A DNA stretch of 64,000 bases from Alphaproteobacteria bacterium (GCA_947467345.1 CANIHD010000005.1:84548-148547); one strand, 5' to 3'; positions 45,798 to 55,520 are shown, numbered from the stretch's first letter. Made by a program: numbers and translations. Notes: generated by a model not told the origin, from the letters alone.

Positions 45798-46339
45798 CTC
45801 ACGCGCTTCGCCAGAATAATGTCCGGTTTACCGGGGCCGTTCACATCCGGCATCAGCCCGACAACGACAAAACCAAGCTTGCGATAAAACACCAGCGGGT
45901 GACCGTTTGTGACGTCGAGATCTGCGATGTATTTCGCGATGTCGGCGAACAAGTCGCGCCCGCTGACATTGGTTCCGGCCATCTCGTCGTCGCTGCCGGC
46001 ATAGAGCGTGCAAACTTTTGCCGCCCGCGCCAGTCTTTCCATTTCATGGATGAGCGCGGTTCCAATTCCGCGACGCTGGAATTTTGGATCGACGGCCAAT
46101 GGGTGGATCTCCCAGCCGTGATCGTAGGTGAATACCAGTCCGATCCAGCCCAGCACTTTGCCGTTCTCGATGGCGGCGTAAGCGGCCCGCTCCGGATTGC
46201 CAAGAAAGCTGGCTGCTTCCGCCTCCGCGACGCCTGTTCCGCCGAAGGAATTTGTCATGGGCGCGAGCGCATCGCGCAAAATCCGCGCTGCATCGGCAAG
46301 CTGGGCCGTATTCAATCGGTCGAAACCTAGGATTTCCAT
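45794..46339 (-). CDS. GNAT acetyltransferase resembling aminoglycoside 6'-N-acetyltransferase
   Basis: 181 residues. The acetyl-CoA site is [20 protein letters not shown] (Q/RxxGxG/A). The second half, [20 protein letters not shown] ... [20 protein letters not shown] and [15 protein letters not shown], follows the layout of chromosomal AAC(6')-I enzymes. That family acetylates the 6' amine of aminoglycosides, but many environmental members have other or unknown substrates. It is a lone gene, convergent with smpB and divergent from the sulfite-oxidase-like gene. Confidence 0.8.
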   Translation of the reverse strand: MEILGFDRLNTAQLADAARILRDALAPMTNSFGGTGVAEAEAASFLGNPERAAYAAIENGKVLGWIGLVFTYDHGWEIHPLAVDPKFQRRGIGTALIHEMERLARAAKVCTLYAGSDDEMAGTNVSGRDLFADIAKYIADLDVTNGHPLVFYRKLGFVVVGLMPDVNGPGKPDIILAKRVS

Positions 46340-46389
46340 AACGCCTGCCGTGATTGCTCGCCACGCGCGCGGGCGGCTAGAGTGGGACT

Positions 46390-47067
46390 ATGAGTGAGCC
46401 AGATGACGGCAAGACAAGCCTGATCGGCAAGATCAAAGACAAGCTGATCCGGTCCAAGGAAGAATGGGCCAAAGAAGGGCGGCTTCTTACCGGCATGCCC
46501 GATGCGGCGCACAAGAACCGCCTGCCGCCCGGACAAAAGGAAGTGAAGAATTGGCCGGTGCTTGATCTTGGCGCGCAGCCGGATGTTCGCCCCGAGAATT
46601 GGCGGCTGCAGATTGTCGGCCTGGTTGAAAATCCCATTGTATGGACCTTGGACGCCTTTATGGCGGAACCGCAGGAGGAATTTATCTCGGACATTCATTG
46701 CGTGACGCAATGGAGCAGGTTCGACAATCACTGGCAGGGTATTTCGGCCCGCCGCATCATGGAATTGGCTAAGCCGAAGCCGGAAGCGCGCCACGTATTG
46801 TTTCGCTGCTATGACGGTTACACTACCAATGTGAAGCGCGAAGTATTCGAAGAGCCCGACGTGCTCCTGGCGCATTCCTGGGAGGGACGCGCCATCAGCC
46901 GCGAACATGGCGGCCCGGTTCGCGTGGTCATTCCACAATGGTATTTCTGGAAGAGTCCAAAATGGATCACGCGAATCGAATTCGCAGCGGAGGATCAGCC
47001 GGGCTTTTGGGAAGTGCGCGGTTATCACAATGAAGGCGATCCCTGGAATGAGGAGCGCTACAGTTGA
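46390..47067 (+). CDS. Sulfite-oxidase-like molybdopterin oxidoreductase
   Basis: 225 residues of the oxidoreductase molybdopterin-binding fold. The Mo-coordinating Cys lies in SDIHCVTQWSRFDNHWQGI; RCYDGYTTNV, EHGGPVRVVIPQWYFWKSPKW and the terminal RGYHNEGDPWNEERY complete the pattern of the short sulfite-oxidase-like family. There is no Tat or Sec signal, so it is probably cytoplasmic, unlike MsrP. The substrate and partner are unknown. An amidohydrolase gene follows 46 bases later. Confidence 0.85.
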   Translation: MSEPDDGKTSLIGKIKDKLIRSKEEWAKEGRLLTGMPDAAHKNRLPPGQKEVKNWPVLDLGAQPDVRPENWRLQIVGLVENPIVWTLDAFMAEPQEEFISDIHCVTQWSRFDNHWQGISARRIMELAKPKPEARHVLFRCYDGYTTNVKREVFEEPDVLLAHSWEGRAISREHGGPVRVVIPQWYFWKSPKWITRIEFAAEDQPGFWEVRGYHNEGDPWNEERYS

Positions 47068-47113
47068 GCTATAAAACGAAGATGAGTTCTAAAATAAAAA
47101 TACGGGGTGAGTG

Positions 47114-47845
47114 ATGGAAGAGCCGGTTTGGAACAAATTTCTCACCGAACGCGATAAGAAAGTGTTCGCGAACGCCGGCTATGGCGCGCGTGCCGGTTTC
47201 GGCAAGCGTCCGGCGCTTCTTGTCATCGATGTGAGTTACGGCTTTGTCGGCGAGAAGCCGGAACCCATTCTGGAGGCGATCAAGACGTGGCCGAGTTCGT
47301 CAGGGGAAGATGGCTGGCGCGCAATCGCACACATCAAGCCGCTGATCGAGAAGGCGCGCGCCAAGGGGGTGCCTGTCATTTACACCACAAATGTGAAGCG
47401 CGCCGACGGTTGGGATCGTGGCGCCTGGGAATGGAAAAAGGACCGGCCTAAGAAAAAGAACGGCAGCAACCGCGACACCTACGAAATCGTCGACGAGATC
47501 GCGCCCGGTCCTAAGGACATCGTGGTCATGAAGCAGAAGCCCTCGGGCTTTTTCGGCACGCCGATGGTGAGCTATCTAAATCTTCTGGGCGCCGACAGCG
47601 TGATCGTGACCGGCGGCACCACGTCAGGCTGTGTCCGCGCCACCTGCACCGATGCTTTCAGCCATAATTATCGCGTCGCTCTGGTTGAAGAAGCCTGTTT
47701 TGACCGCAGTGAAGCCAGCCACGCGATGACCTTGCACGATCTCAACGCCAAATATGCCGACGCGGTAAAGACGTCGGAGGTGCTCAGCTATTTCGACAAC
47801 CTTCCTGAGGGGCTTTTCAATCTTCCCAAAGGCACCCCGTCTTAA
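47114..47845 (+). CDS. Isochorismatase-family cysteine hydrolase, N-carbamoylsarcosine amidase-like
   Basis: 243 residues from ATG 47114; GTG three bases upstream is an alternative. The Asp-Lys-Cys triad is visible: Asp in LLVIDVSYGF, Lys in VVMKQKPSGFFG, Cys in TGGTTSGCVRATCTDA with the family's cis-peptide loop. Members hydrolyse N-carbamoyl or amide bonds of small molecules (N-carbamoylsarcosine, nicotinamide, maleamate), so the substrate is open. It may be co-transcribed with the gene before it. Confidence 0.85.
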   Translation: MEEPVWNKFLTERDKKVFANAGYGARAGFGKRPALLVIDVSYGFVGEKPEPILEAIKTWPSSSGEDGWRAIAHIKPLIEKARAKGVPVIYTTNVKRADGWDRGAWEWKKDRPKKKNGSNRDTYEIVDEIAPGPKDIVVMKQKPSGFFGTPMVSYLNLLGADSVIVTGGTTSGCVRATCTDAFSHNYRVALVEEACFDRSEASHAMTLHDLNAKYADAVKTSEVLSYFDNLPEGLFNLPKGTPS

Positions 47846-47880
47846 CCCCTCGATCCTCTCCATAAAATAGACAGGCAACG

Positions 47881-47905
47881 GGAACTCTTTTGCTTTTAAA
47901 GCGTT
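47881..47905 (+). promoter_or_regulatory. Candidate EcfG (general stress sigma) promoter
   Basis: GGAAC (47881-47885), a 16-base spacer and CGTT (47902-47905) match exactly the known alphaproteobacterial EcfG consensus GGAAC-N16/17-CGTT. It lies about 100 bases before the HWE-type kinase gene, facing it, in non-coding sequence. This suggests kinase and receiver are induced in the general stress response. Confidence 0.7.
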
Positions 47906-48008
47906 TCTGAAACCGGGCGGGGTGTGTGCGTCGACGGGAAATACAACAAGTGCAAGCGCTTAGGGCTTCTGAGCCAGCGAGATTTTCACCCGGAAAGGCT
48001 CCGGGATT

Positions 48009-50360
48009 GTGAGTGTGCTATCGGATATTTCTGCGCCACGGCTGGACGAGAAGTCTGTCCAGTTGGCCGAGCGCCGCCGCGCTGAAGACTTAGCCCGGCA
48101 ATTGGGGGCCATTGTTGAGTCCTCGGACGACGCCATCATCAGCAAAGATTTGAACGGCATCATCATCAGCTGGAATCGCGGTGCGGAACGGCTGTTTGGC
48201 TATTCGGTCGAAGAGGCCATCGGCAAACCGATTCTCATGCTGATCCCCGATGATTTGCGCGATGAAGAGCCGGGAATTATCGCGCGCGTGCGGCGCGGCG
48301 AGCGGGTCGATTCATATGAAACCGTGCGCCGCACAAAAAGCGGCAAGCTGGTCAATGTCTCTTTGACGGTGTCACCCGTCAGAAATGCCGACGGAATCGT
48401 CATCGGCGCGTCGAAAATTGCGCGCGATATCACCGCGCGCAAGCACGCCGAAATGCTATTGGCGCAGCGCGCGCAGGAGCAGGCCGCCCTCTTCGAGTTT
48501 ACCGACCGTCTCTATCGCGCGGAGACGGTGCACGATGTCTATCAGGCTGCGCTTGATGCCATTCGACGGGCTTTGCGTTGCGACCGCGCGTCCATCCTTT
48601 TGCTCGACGATTCCGGCCAGATGAATTTCGTCGCATGGCACGACCTATCTGAACGCTATCGCGACGCGGTTCATGGACATTCGCCGTGGACCCGCGAGTC
48701 ACTGGATCCCGAGCCGATTTGCGTGCCCGATCTGTCGCGGTCGCCGATGCCGGATCATCTGAACGTTGCGGTGGGCGCTGAAGGAATTGTCGCCCTCACC
48801 TTAATTCCACTGATGGTATCTGGGCGGCTCATTGGCAAATTTATGGGCTATTACAACGCGCCGCACGATTTTCCTCAGTCGGAACTTGATCTTGCAGTGA
48901 CGATCTCGCGGCAGCTCGGCTTCAGCCTCGGCCGCATGCAATCCGACGATGATTTGCGGCGGAACGAGAGACGGGAACGCGAGAACGCGGCGGAGCTGCA
49001 GGCGATCATGGAGGCTGTGCCCGCCATGATCTGGATAGCGCGTGATAGCGCGTGCAGATTGATCACCGGCAATTCGCGCTCGCGTGAGCTATTGCGGTTG
49101 CCGGCGGAGGCCAACGCTTCCCTTACAGCGCCCGAAACGGAGCGGCCGACCCATTTTGAAATTCTGGTCAATGGTCAGCCCGTGAATCCGGACGATCTGC
49201 CGGTGCAACGCGCGGCACGGGGCGAGGAGGTTCACAGTTTCGAGGAAGAAGTCCGCTTCACCGACGGCACGTCGCGGTTTCTCCTGGGCAATGCCACACC
49301 GCTGCTGGACCCCAGCGGCAATCCGCGCGGCGGTGTTGCGGCGTTCGTGGACATCACTGAGCGGTGTCTTGCGGAGCAGTCGTTACGCCAGAGTGAACTT
49401 CGCCTTCAAATGGCGCTCGACGCTGGCAATATGGGCGTTTGGGAATGGGAACTCGCTACCGACAGCATCATCTGGTTGCCGGGCCTTGAGAGAATTCATG
49501 GGCTTGAGCCCGGCAGTTTCGATGGCACGATTGAAGCGTTTAAACGCGATATCCACCCTGAGGATCTTAAGCGCGTGGTGGACGGCATCACGGAGACGCT
49601 CGATTGCGGCGTACCCTATCACGTCGCCTATCGCAGCAAGGCGGCAGATGGTTCGCTGCGTTGGCTGGAATCATTTGGCCGCGTGGTGTTCGGCAGCGAC
49701 GGCAAGCCCGAACGCATGGCCGGCGTCTGCATGGATATTACCGATCGCAAGCGCGCGGATACGCAGCGTGATCTGCTGGTGGCGGAATTGAGTCACCGGG
49801 TGAAGAACACGCTCGCCACCGTCATTTCGATTCAACAGCAATCCTTCTCCCGCGCCGCCTCGGTCGAAGAGGCTAGATATTCGTTTGACGCGCGCATTCG
49901 TGCGCTTGCGCAGACTCATAGCCAACTCGCAGATGGCAATTGGGAAGGCGTCTCGTTCACCACCATGCTTCTCGACGAATTCGCGCCCTATCAACACGAA
50001 GATGGCAGCAATGTTCGGCTCTCAGGCCCCGACCTGACGCTGAATCCGCGCTGCTCGCTGACATTGGGCATGGGCATCCACGAACTTGTCACCAACGCAG
50101 CGAAATATGGTGCTTTGTCGACAAAGACCGGCAGCGTGGACGTCGTGTGGACGGTCGATTCCTGGTCGAACCAATTGATCATCTTCTGGACTGAGAAGAA
50201 CGGTCCGCCTGTTACACCGCCCACGCGTAAGGGATTTGGACGCCTCCTGTTGGAGCGTGCTCTCCCTTTCGATCTCAAGGGTGACGTTAAAATGGAATTT
50301 TCCGCGGACGGCGTGATTTGCAAAATCATGTTGCCGCTCGATCAAAACGCGGCCCGCTAA
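48009..50360 (+). CDS. PAS/GAF sensor histidine kinase, HWE type
   Basis: 783 residues from GTG 48009, soluble (no membrane segments). Order: PAS about 30-150 (SDDAIISKDLNGIIISWNRG), GAF about 165-315, PAS about 335-455, PAS about 465-590 (MGVWEWELATDSIIWLPG), each near a DITxR-type PAC end. The transmitter follows, with phospho-His about 596 in AELSHRVKNTLATVISIQQQ. The ATPase has GIHELVTNAAKYGALS and IIFWTEKNGPPV, the traits of HWE/HisKA_2 kinases. Kinases of this group control the alphaproteobacterial PhyR-EcfG stress pathway among others. The TAATG overlap couples it to the receiver gene. Confidence 0.88.
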   Translation: MSVLSDISAPRLDEKSVQLAERRRAEDLARQLGAIVESSDDAIISKDLNGIIISWNRGAERLFGYSVEEAIGKPILMLIPDDLRDEEPGIIARVRRGERVDSYETVRRTKSGKLVNVSLTVSPVRNADGIVIGASKIARDITARKHAEMLLAQRAQEQAALFEFTDRLYRAETVHDVYQAALDAIRRALRCDRASILLLDDSGQMNFVAWHDLSERYRDAVHGHSPWTRESLDPEPICVPDLSRSPMPDHLNVAVGAEGIVALTLIPLMVSGRLIGKFMGYYNAPHDFPQSELDLAVTISRQLGFSLGRMQSDDDLRRNERRERENAAELQAIMEAVPAMIWIARDSACRLITGNSRSRELLRLPAEANASLTAPETERPTHFEILVNGQPVNPDDLPVQRAARGEEVHSFEEEVRFTDGTSRFLLGNATPLLDPSGNPRGGVAAFVDITERCLAEQSLRQSELRLQMALDAGNMGVWEWELATDSIIWLPGLERIHGLEPGSFDGTIEAFKRDIHPEDLKRVVDGITETLDCGVPYHVAYRSKAADGSLRWLESFGRVVFGSDGKPERMAGVCMDITDRKRADTQRDLLVAELSHRVKNTLATVISIQQQSFSRAASVEEARYSFDARIRALAQTHSQLADGNWEGVSFTTMLLDEFAPYQHEDGSNVRLSGPDLTLNPRCSLTLGMGIHELVTNAAKYGALSTKTGSVDVVWTVDSWSNQLIIFWTEKNGPPVTPPTRKGFGRLLLERALPFDLKGDVKMEFSADGVICKIMLPLDQNAAR

Positions 50361-50761
50361 TGAATACGGCGCACGAGAATTCCAATGCGACGTCCGAACC
50401 GAGAGCACGGGTTCTCGTGGTCGAGGACAAATTCCTGGTCGCCATACAATTGGAAGACGATCTTAAAGCGGCTGGTTATGCCGTGGTGGGTCCCTTCACC
50501 GATCTGGAATCGGCAATGCAGGCTTCTCGAAAAGAGGAGTTTGACGTCGCTATTCTCGATGCGAATTTGAACGGCACGATGAGTTTTCCGCCCGCCGACG
50601 AGTTGAACGAACGCAAGATTCCATTTGTTCTTTTGACCGGCTATGGCGCCACCAGCCTGCCGGAGCGATTTCGCAGCGGACGCCGCCTGACCAAACCGTG
50701 CGATGTCGACACGCTGTTGGCGGAGATCGAACGCGCGGTTGAAACGCCCACCGGCCGCTAG
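50360..50761 (+). CDS. Single-domain response regulator receiver
   Basis: 133 residues from ATG 50360, overlapping the kinase stop. One receiver domain: acidic pair in VLVVEDKFLV, phospho-Asp in FDVAILDANLNG, Thr in FVLLTGYG, Lys in RLTKPCD. No output domain, so it would act as a phosphate sink, a bridge to another protein, or feedback on the kinase. Such stand-alone receivers often follow HWE kinases. Confidence 0.9.
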   Translation: MNTAHENSNATSEPRARVLVVEDKFLVAIQLEDDLKAAGYAVVGPFTDLESAMQASRKEEFDVAILDANLNGTMSFPPADELNERKIPFVLLTGYGATSLPERFRSGRRLTKPCDVDTLLAEIERAVETPTGR

Positions 50762-50763
50762 TC

Positions 50764-51411
50764 TTACAACCCCGCTGCGATTTTTGCTTTGCCCATTACC
50801 GCATCGAACATGGCTTCAGTCAGGACACCGGTGTTGGTGTTGTAGCGCGAGCAATGATAGCTCGCGAGAAACGTGCCCCACGCAATCTCATATTGGGCGC
50901 CATGCTTGAAGGGGTGCGTTTTCTTCTTCAGGTTTAGCGCGGTGCACACGCTCATATGCGCGATCTGACCCAACACCAGTATCGCGGCGAGGTTCGGCAT
51001 CGCGGCGATTTCGGCCGTCAGGAAGGGCCGGCAGGTGTTGATCTCCTCCGGCACCGGCTTGTTTTGCGGCGGTACGCAACGCACGGCATTGGAGATTCGC
51101 ACGCCCTGAAGCGCGAACCCATCATCGGCACGCGCGTCGTAAGTGCCGCTCGTCAAACCATGGCGGGCCAACGACGCGTAAAGAAGAAGGCCGGCGAAAT
51201 CGCCGGTGAATGGGCGTCCAGTGCGGTTGGCGCCTTTGAGCCCTGGCGCTAGCCCGACGATCAGAAGCTTTGCGCTCATGAGACCAAAGGCAGGCACCGG
51301 GTTGTTGAAATAATCCGGGTGCGTGACGCGATTTTCGTGGCGGAATGCAGCCAGTCGAAGACACAGCGGGCAATCGAGAGGCGGTGCTATGGCGGGTTTG
51401 GGCGCGGACAT
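50764..51411 (-). CDS. Uracil-DNA glycosylase, family 5 (UDGb)
   Basis: 215 residues. Fe-S-type cysteines are CPLC near the N-terminus plus Cys in NAVRCVPPQNK and NTCRPFL. Motif 1, VGLAPGLKGANRTGRPFTGD, is the family 5 signature, which uses no Asp/Asn general base of the Ung type. Motif 2 reads SYHCSRYNTNTGVLT where the family I know has SYHPS, so Pro is replaced by Cys. It removes uracil and other deaminated bases. It is convergent with the receiver gene and divergent from folK. Confidence 0.88.
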   Translation of the reverse strand: MSAPKPAIAPPLDCPLCLRLAAFRHENRVTHPDYFNNPVPAFGLMSAKLLIVGLAPGLKGANRTGRPFTGDFAGLLLYASLARHGLTSGTYDARADDGFALQGVRISNAVRCVPPQNKPVPEEINTCRPFLTAEIAAMPNLAAILVLGQIAHMSVCTALNLKKKTHPFKHGAQYEIAWGTFLASYHCSRYNTNTGVLTEAMFDAVMGKAKIAAGL

Positions 51412-51519
51412 GCTGCTGGGGTAGGGGCGCCACCAAATTTCGTCAAGGAAACGTGGGGGCCGTCGTTATAATAGAGAACAGGATATTTTCGACCGCGCGA
51501 TGAGACACGAAAGGCGCCG

Positions 51520-52017
51520 ATGATACTCATAGGGCTAGGGGCCAATTTGCCGTCCCACGCCGGTTCGCCTGAGCGTACGCTGCGCGCCGCGCTTGGCGCG
51601 CTCGAACTACGTGGAGCGGCGGCTGGGCTTGTCTCACATTTTTATCGCACGCCAGCCTGGCCGAATCCGTCCGATCCGCCTTTCGTCAACGCAGCCGCTT
51701 CATTGAAAACTTCGCTGGCGCCGGCCGAGTTGCTGCACCTACTGCATGACATCGAAAAATCATTTGGGCGAAACCGTGATGAAGGCACCGTTCGCAACGC
51801 GCCGCGTGCGCTCGATCTTGACCTTCTCGATTATGATGGGCTCATCCAGGAAGGCCCGCCGCATTTGCCGCATCCCGCCATCGAGACCCGCGCTTTTGTT
51901 CTGATTCCCTTGCGCGATGTCGCGCCAGGATGGGTGCATCCCGTGTCGGGATTGTCGTTGGACGCGCAAATCGCGAGGCTGGGCGCCGAGGCGGACATTC
52001 CTATCCGAATGGGGTGA
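51520..52017 (+). CDS. folK: 2-amino-4-hydroxy-6-hydroxymethyl-dihydropteridine pyrophosphokinase
   Basis: 165 residues; transfers pyrophosphate to hydroxymethyl-dihydropterin in folate synthesis. MILIGLGANLPSHAGSPERT at the start, YRTPAWPNPSDPPFVNAAA in the middle, then the signature RNAPRALDLDLLDYDG and LPHPAIETRAFVLIPLRDVAP. No other folate gene lies next to it. The next gene on this strand starts 61 bases after its stop (17 if an earlier ATG is used). Confidence 0.95.
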   Translation: MILIGLGANLPSHAGSPERTLRAALGALELRGAAAGLVSHFYRTPAWPNPSDPPFVNAAASLKTSLAPAELLHLLHDIEKSFGRNRDEGTVRNAPRALDLDLLDYDGLIQEGPPHLPHPAIETRAFVLIPLRDVAPGWVHPVSGLSLDAQIARLGAEADIPIRMG

Positions 52018-52078
52018 CGCCTTGTTCGCATTCATGCGCTCAGTGATAAGCTTCAGGGTCGCCGCCCGGGAGTTTGAC

Positions 52079-52750
52079 GTGCGTCGCAGATTCTTCGCCG
52101 CCTTTGTTGTTGCCACCTGCATCTGCGGTTTCCCCGCGGTGCCGTCGCGCGCGGCTGAGCCTGCTCCGACAGCGGCGCCGCGAGATTTTGCCGCCGAGTT
52201 TCAAGCGGCGCTCATGCGCGCCGAAGCGGGATCGCCCGGAGCGATCTACCGTGTGGCGCAACTCTACAATGCCGGCCTAGGCACGCCGGCGAGCCCCGCC
52301 GACTACCGCGTCTGGCTGGAACGAGCCGCGATGCGCGGCCATCCCTACGCGCAATTCGAGCTTGGGATGAATTTGGAGATGGGGTTCGCCGGTTTTCCAG
52401 CCGATCCGGTCGCCGGGTTCGGCTGGACGCTTCGGGCCGCCAGACAGGGCCAGCCCCCGGCCTTCCAGCGGGTGGCCGCGGATTATGCTTCGGGGACTGG
52501 CACAATGCCGGACCCGGAAGAGGCCTATTTTTGGCAGCTCGTGGCCGTGAATACGGATGCCGCCCGCCTCGCGGAGTACCAGGCGAAAGCGCGGAAAGAT
52601 GTCGCGGACGAGGGCATGATCCTATTTTTGACCGAGATTTTGAAGGCGGAGAATGGTTTGCTGGACTCCTACCGGATCGGACTTTCCCCAGCGGTAGTTG
52701 CAGCAATTTCTACCCGCGCCATGGCATTTGCCCCCAAGCCCGAACTTTAA
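52079..52750 (+). CDS. Exported Sel1-like repeat protein
   Basis: About 223 residues from GTG 52079, preferred because GGGAG precedes it and a clean signal peptide follows (RRRFFAAFVVATCICGFPAV, cut near SRA-A). ATG 52034 would add 15 residues. The mature part has Sel1/TPR-like helical repeats (GAIYRVAQLYNAGLGTPASP, YAQFELGMNLEMGF, PPAFQRVAADYASGTGTMPD). It is likely periplasmic and a protein-interaction adaptor, though no partner is evident. It is followed by the rpoZ promoter. Confidence 0.7.
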   Translation: MRRRFFAAFVVATCICGFPAVPSRAAEPAPTAAPRDFAAEFQAALMRAEAGSPGAIYRVAQLYNAGLGTPASPADYRVWLERAAMRGHPYAQFELGMNLEMGFAGFPADPVAGFGWTLRAARQGQPPAFQRVAADYASGTGTMPDPEEAYFWQLVAVNTDAARLAEYQAKARKDVADEGMILFLTEILKAENGLLDSYRIGLSPAVVAAISTRAMAFAPKPEL

Positions 52751-52785
52751 AGGCTGGTAATCCCTGGATTCCGCCTGTTCCGGCC

Positions 52786-52814
52786 TTGAACCGGACAGGG
52801 TGACTAGGTATATT
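52786..52814 (+). promoter_or_regulatory. Sigma-70-type promoter of rpoZ
   Basis: TTGAAC, a 17-base spacer and TATATT give a strong housekeeping promoter 33 bases before the rpoZ start codon. It probably drives the start of the long rpoZ-rsh-pdxJ... run. Confidence 0.65.
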
Positions 52815-52847
52815 CTCAGACTCCCCGAAGCTCCTTAAGGACCCGCG

Positions 52848-53234
52848 ATGGCCCGCGTTACCGTTGAAGATTGTGTCGACAAGATCCCAAACCGGTTCGA
52901 TCTCGTGCTGCTTTCGGCGCATCGTGCGCGTCAGCTCTCGGGCGGCGCTGAGCCTTTGGTGGACCGCGACCGGGATAAAAACCCTGTTGTCGCCTTGCGC
53001 GAAATCGCGGGCCGCGATCTCAAAGCCGACGAAATGCGGGAAGAATATATCAAGAGTCTCCAGCGCCATGCCGAGGTCGACGAACCCGAACTCAGCCAGC
53101 AGACTGAGGAGACCCCTTCCGAGGAAATGCTTCATCGGCAGCTTACGGAAGAAGAACTTCTCAGGGCTCTTACCTCCGAGGCGCAGCGCCGTGCCGAGCC
53201 GCAGCCCGAAGAGCCCGCCGACTACGACGAGTAA
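52848..53234 (+). CDS. rpoZ: RNA polymerase omega subunit
   Basis: 128 residues. [20 protein letters not shown] and [20 protein letters not shown] are the classic omega start; the C-terminus is a long acidic tail ([20 protein letters not shown]). Omega helps assemble the polymerase and forms part of a ppGpp site in proteobacteria, which fits its place just before the (p)ppGpp synthetase gene. Confidence 0.96.
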   Translation: MARVTVEDCVDKIPNRFDLVLLSAHRARQLSGGAEPLVDRDRDKNPVVALREIAGRDLKADEMREEYIKSLQRHAEVDEPELSQQTEETPSEEMLHRQLTEEELLRALTSEAQRRAEPQPEEPADYDE

Positions 53235-53288
53235 TCGGACGCCGTATTTTCCGATCAGGGAAATTCACTCGTGCCCGGAGCCCCGGGC

Positions 53289-55520
53289 ATGAGCGCGGTC
53301 GCACGCCCGCGTTTGATGCGGCAGACCGAACTCGTCGAGCGGGTCAAAGCCTATGATCCGCTCGCCGACGAGGATGTGCTGAACAAGGCCTATGTGTTTG
53401 CCATGCAGGCGCACGGCCCGCAGAAGCGGGCCTCGGGCGATCCCTATTTCTCGCATCCTTTAGAAGTTGCGGGTCTCCTCACCGACCTCAAGCTCGACAC
53501 CGCCACCATCGCGACCGCGCTTCTGCACGACACGGTCGAAGATACGACGACCACCATTGAAGCCGTCGAGCGCGAATTCGGGCCTGAGATTGCAGGCCTT
53601 GTCGACGGCGTCACCAAGCTGTCGCAACTTGAAGTGTTTTCCGAGCGCACCAAGCAGGCGGAGAATTTTCGCAAGCTTATGCTGGCGATGTCGAACGACA
53701 TTCGCGTGCTGTTGGTGAAGCTCGCCGACCGGCTGCACAATATGCGCACGCTCCCGCATCTGAAGAACCCCGAAAAACGTCGGCGTATTGCAGAAGAAAC
53801 CATTGAAATCTATGCGCCGCTGGCAGGCCGCATCGGTATGCAGAACATGCGCGAGGAGCTGGAAGATCTGGCCTTCGCCGAGATCGATCCCGAGGCCCGC
53901 GAATCCATTGTTCGGCGCATGGAGCATCTCGATTTGCAATCGTCGCAGCGCCTTGTGCGCATTGCCGACGAAATCAAACGCACGCTGACGGAGACGGGGC
54001 TGGAGGCGTGGGTCCAGGGCCGCGCCAAACGCCCTTACTCGATCTGGCGCAAGCTGAAAGACAAGCAGCTCAATTTCGAACAGCTTTCGGACGTGTTCGG
54101 TTTTCGCGCCGTGGTCGCGACCGAGGAAGATTGTTACCGCGCGCTCGGCGTCCTGCATCGGACCTGGCGCATGGTGCCGGAGCGGTTCAAGGATTTCATT
54201 TCGCTGCCGAAATCCAATGGCTATCGCTCGCTCCATACCACGGTGATCGGACCCGAAAACGCGCGCGTCGAGGTGCAGATACGCACCCAGGAGATGCACG
54301 ATATCGCCGAACGCGGTGTGGCTGCCCACTGGCGTTATCGCGAGAAAGTGGACGAAGCCGATGCCAAGGCGTCGCAGACCTATCAATGGCTGCGCGACAT
54401 GGTCGATCTCCTGGAACGCGGCGAAAGCCCGGAGGAATTCTACGAGCATTCGAAGCTCAACCTCTATCAGGATCAGGTGTTCTGCTTCACGCCTAAAGGG
54501 ATGCTGATCGCGCTGCCACGCGGCGCCACGCCGATCGATTTTGCTTATTTCGTACACACCGATGTCGGCAACACGGCGGTGGGGGTGCGCATCAACGGCG
54601 TTCATACGCCGCTGCACACGCCCTTAAAAAACGGCGACCAGGTGGAGATCATTCGCTCCAAGGAACAGACGCCGTCGCCGATGTGGGAACGCTTCGTCGC
54701 GACGGGACGCGCGCGCGCCGAGATGCGGCGTTATCTGCGTCATGCCCAGCGCGATCAGCATGTCAGCATGGGTCGGAAGATTCTGGAGAAGGTTTTCGCC
54801 GACGAAGGTTTCGAGCTTACCGAGAAGGCGATTGGCGGTGTGCTCCGAAAGCTGCGTCTGGCCAAAGCCGACGATGTCTATGACGATGTCGGGCGCGGCG
54901 CGCTGCGTGCCGACGAAGTGCTTCAAGCCGTCTATCCGGAATTGAAGCCTGACGGTAAACGCCGCCGCAAAGCCGCACATAGCGACAGCCGCGTTCCCGG
55001 CCGGCCGCTCTCTATTGCCGGATTGACCGACGGCGTTGGATATCGGCTTGGGTCATGCTGCCATCCAATCCCTGGCGACCGCATCATCGGTCTTATGGTG
55101 CCGGGCGAGGGTGTCGTCATACATACGGTCGATTGCGAAGTGCTGGATCGCCATCAAGACAGCATGGCCAATTGGATCGACGTGCGCTGGAAGGATGCCG
55201 CCAGCGACACCGCGTTCGCGGTCGCGCGCCTGCTGGCACGCGTCAAGAACACCACGGGCGCTCTAGCCTCGCTTGCCAATGTCATCGGCCAGAACGGCGG
55301 CAATATTTCCAATTTGAAAATCGTTGCGCGGAACCCGCTATATTTCGAAATCCAGATCGATGTTGAAGTCAGCGACGCGACACATTTGGAAAACCTCATT
55401 CGTGCGCTGAAAGTGGATTCCGTCGTTGAAGCGGTCGAGCGCGTGCGCGGGCTCGATACGGATGACCGCGGCGAATTGCCGGCAAGCACCAGTCCGGAAG
55501 CGCAGGGTCTTTTGATATGA
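53289..55520 (+). CDS. rsh: Bifunctional (p)ppGpp synthetase/hydrolase, RelA/SpoT (Rsh)
   Basis: 743 residues from ATG 53289, chosen because GGAG precedes it (GTG 53271 and ATG 53316 are alternatives). The N-terminal HD hydrolase motif is intact ([23 protein letters not shown]), so it can degrade (p)ppGpp. The synthetase domain has [13 protein letters not shown] and [20 protein letters not shown] ([20 protein letters not shown]) and a C-terminal ACT domain ([20 protein letters not shown]) follow. One bifunctional Rsh is usual in alphaproteobacteria. The stop overlaps pdxJ by four bases. Confidence 0.95.
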   Translation: MSAVARPRLMRQTELVERVKAYDPLADEDVLNKAYVFAMQAHGPQKRASGDPYFSHPLEVAGLLTDLKLDTATIATALLHDTVEDTTTTIEAVEREFGPEIAGLVDGVTKLSQLEVFSERTKQAENFRKLMLAMSNDIRVLLVKLADRLHNMRTLPHLKNPEKRRRIAEETIEIYAPLAGRIGMQNMREELEDLAFAEIDPEARESIVRRMEHLDLQSSQRLVRIADEIKRTLTETGLEAWVQGRAKRPYSIWRKLKDKQLNFEQLSDVFGFRAVVATEEDCYRALGVLHRTWRMVPERFKDFISLPKSNGYRSLHTTVIGPENARVEVQIRTQEMHDIAERGVAAHWRYREKVDEADAKASQTYQWLRDMVDLLERGESPEEFYEHSKLNLYQDQVFCFTPKGMLIALPRGATPIDFAYFVHTDVGNTAVGVRINGVHTPLHTPLKNGDQVEIIRSKEQTPSPMWERFVATGRARAEMRRYLRHAQRDQHVSMGRKILEKVFADEGFELTEKAIGGVLRKLRLAKADDVYDDVGRGALRADEVLQAVYPELKPDGKRRRKAAHSDSRVPGRPLSIAGLTDGVGYRLGSCCHPIPGDRIIGLMVPGEGVVIHTVDCEVLDRHQDSMANWIDVRWKDAASDTAFAVARLLARVKNTTGALASLANVIGQNGGNISNLKIVARNPLYFEIQIDVEVSDATHLENLIRALKVDSVVEAVERVRGLDTDDRGELPASTSPEAQGLLI

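Noticed and set aside
45324..46400. tmRNA (ssrA) gene next to smpB
   Set aside because: The sequence on both sides of smpB is coding (dapA and an acetyltransferase) and no ssrA-like tRNA ends are visible.
53460..54617. 385-codon open frame on the minus strand
   Set aside because: Antisense to the HD and synthetase domains of rsh; no ribosome site or domain.
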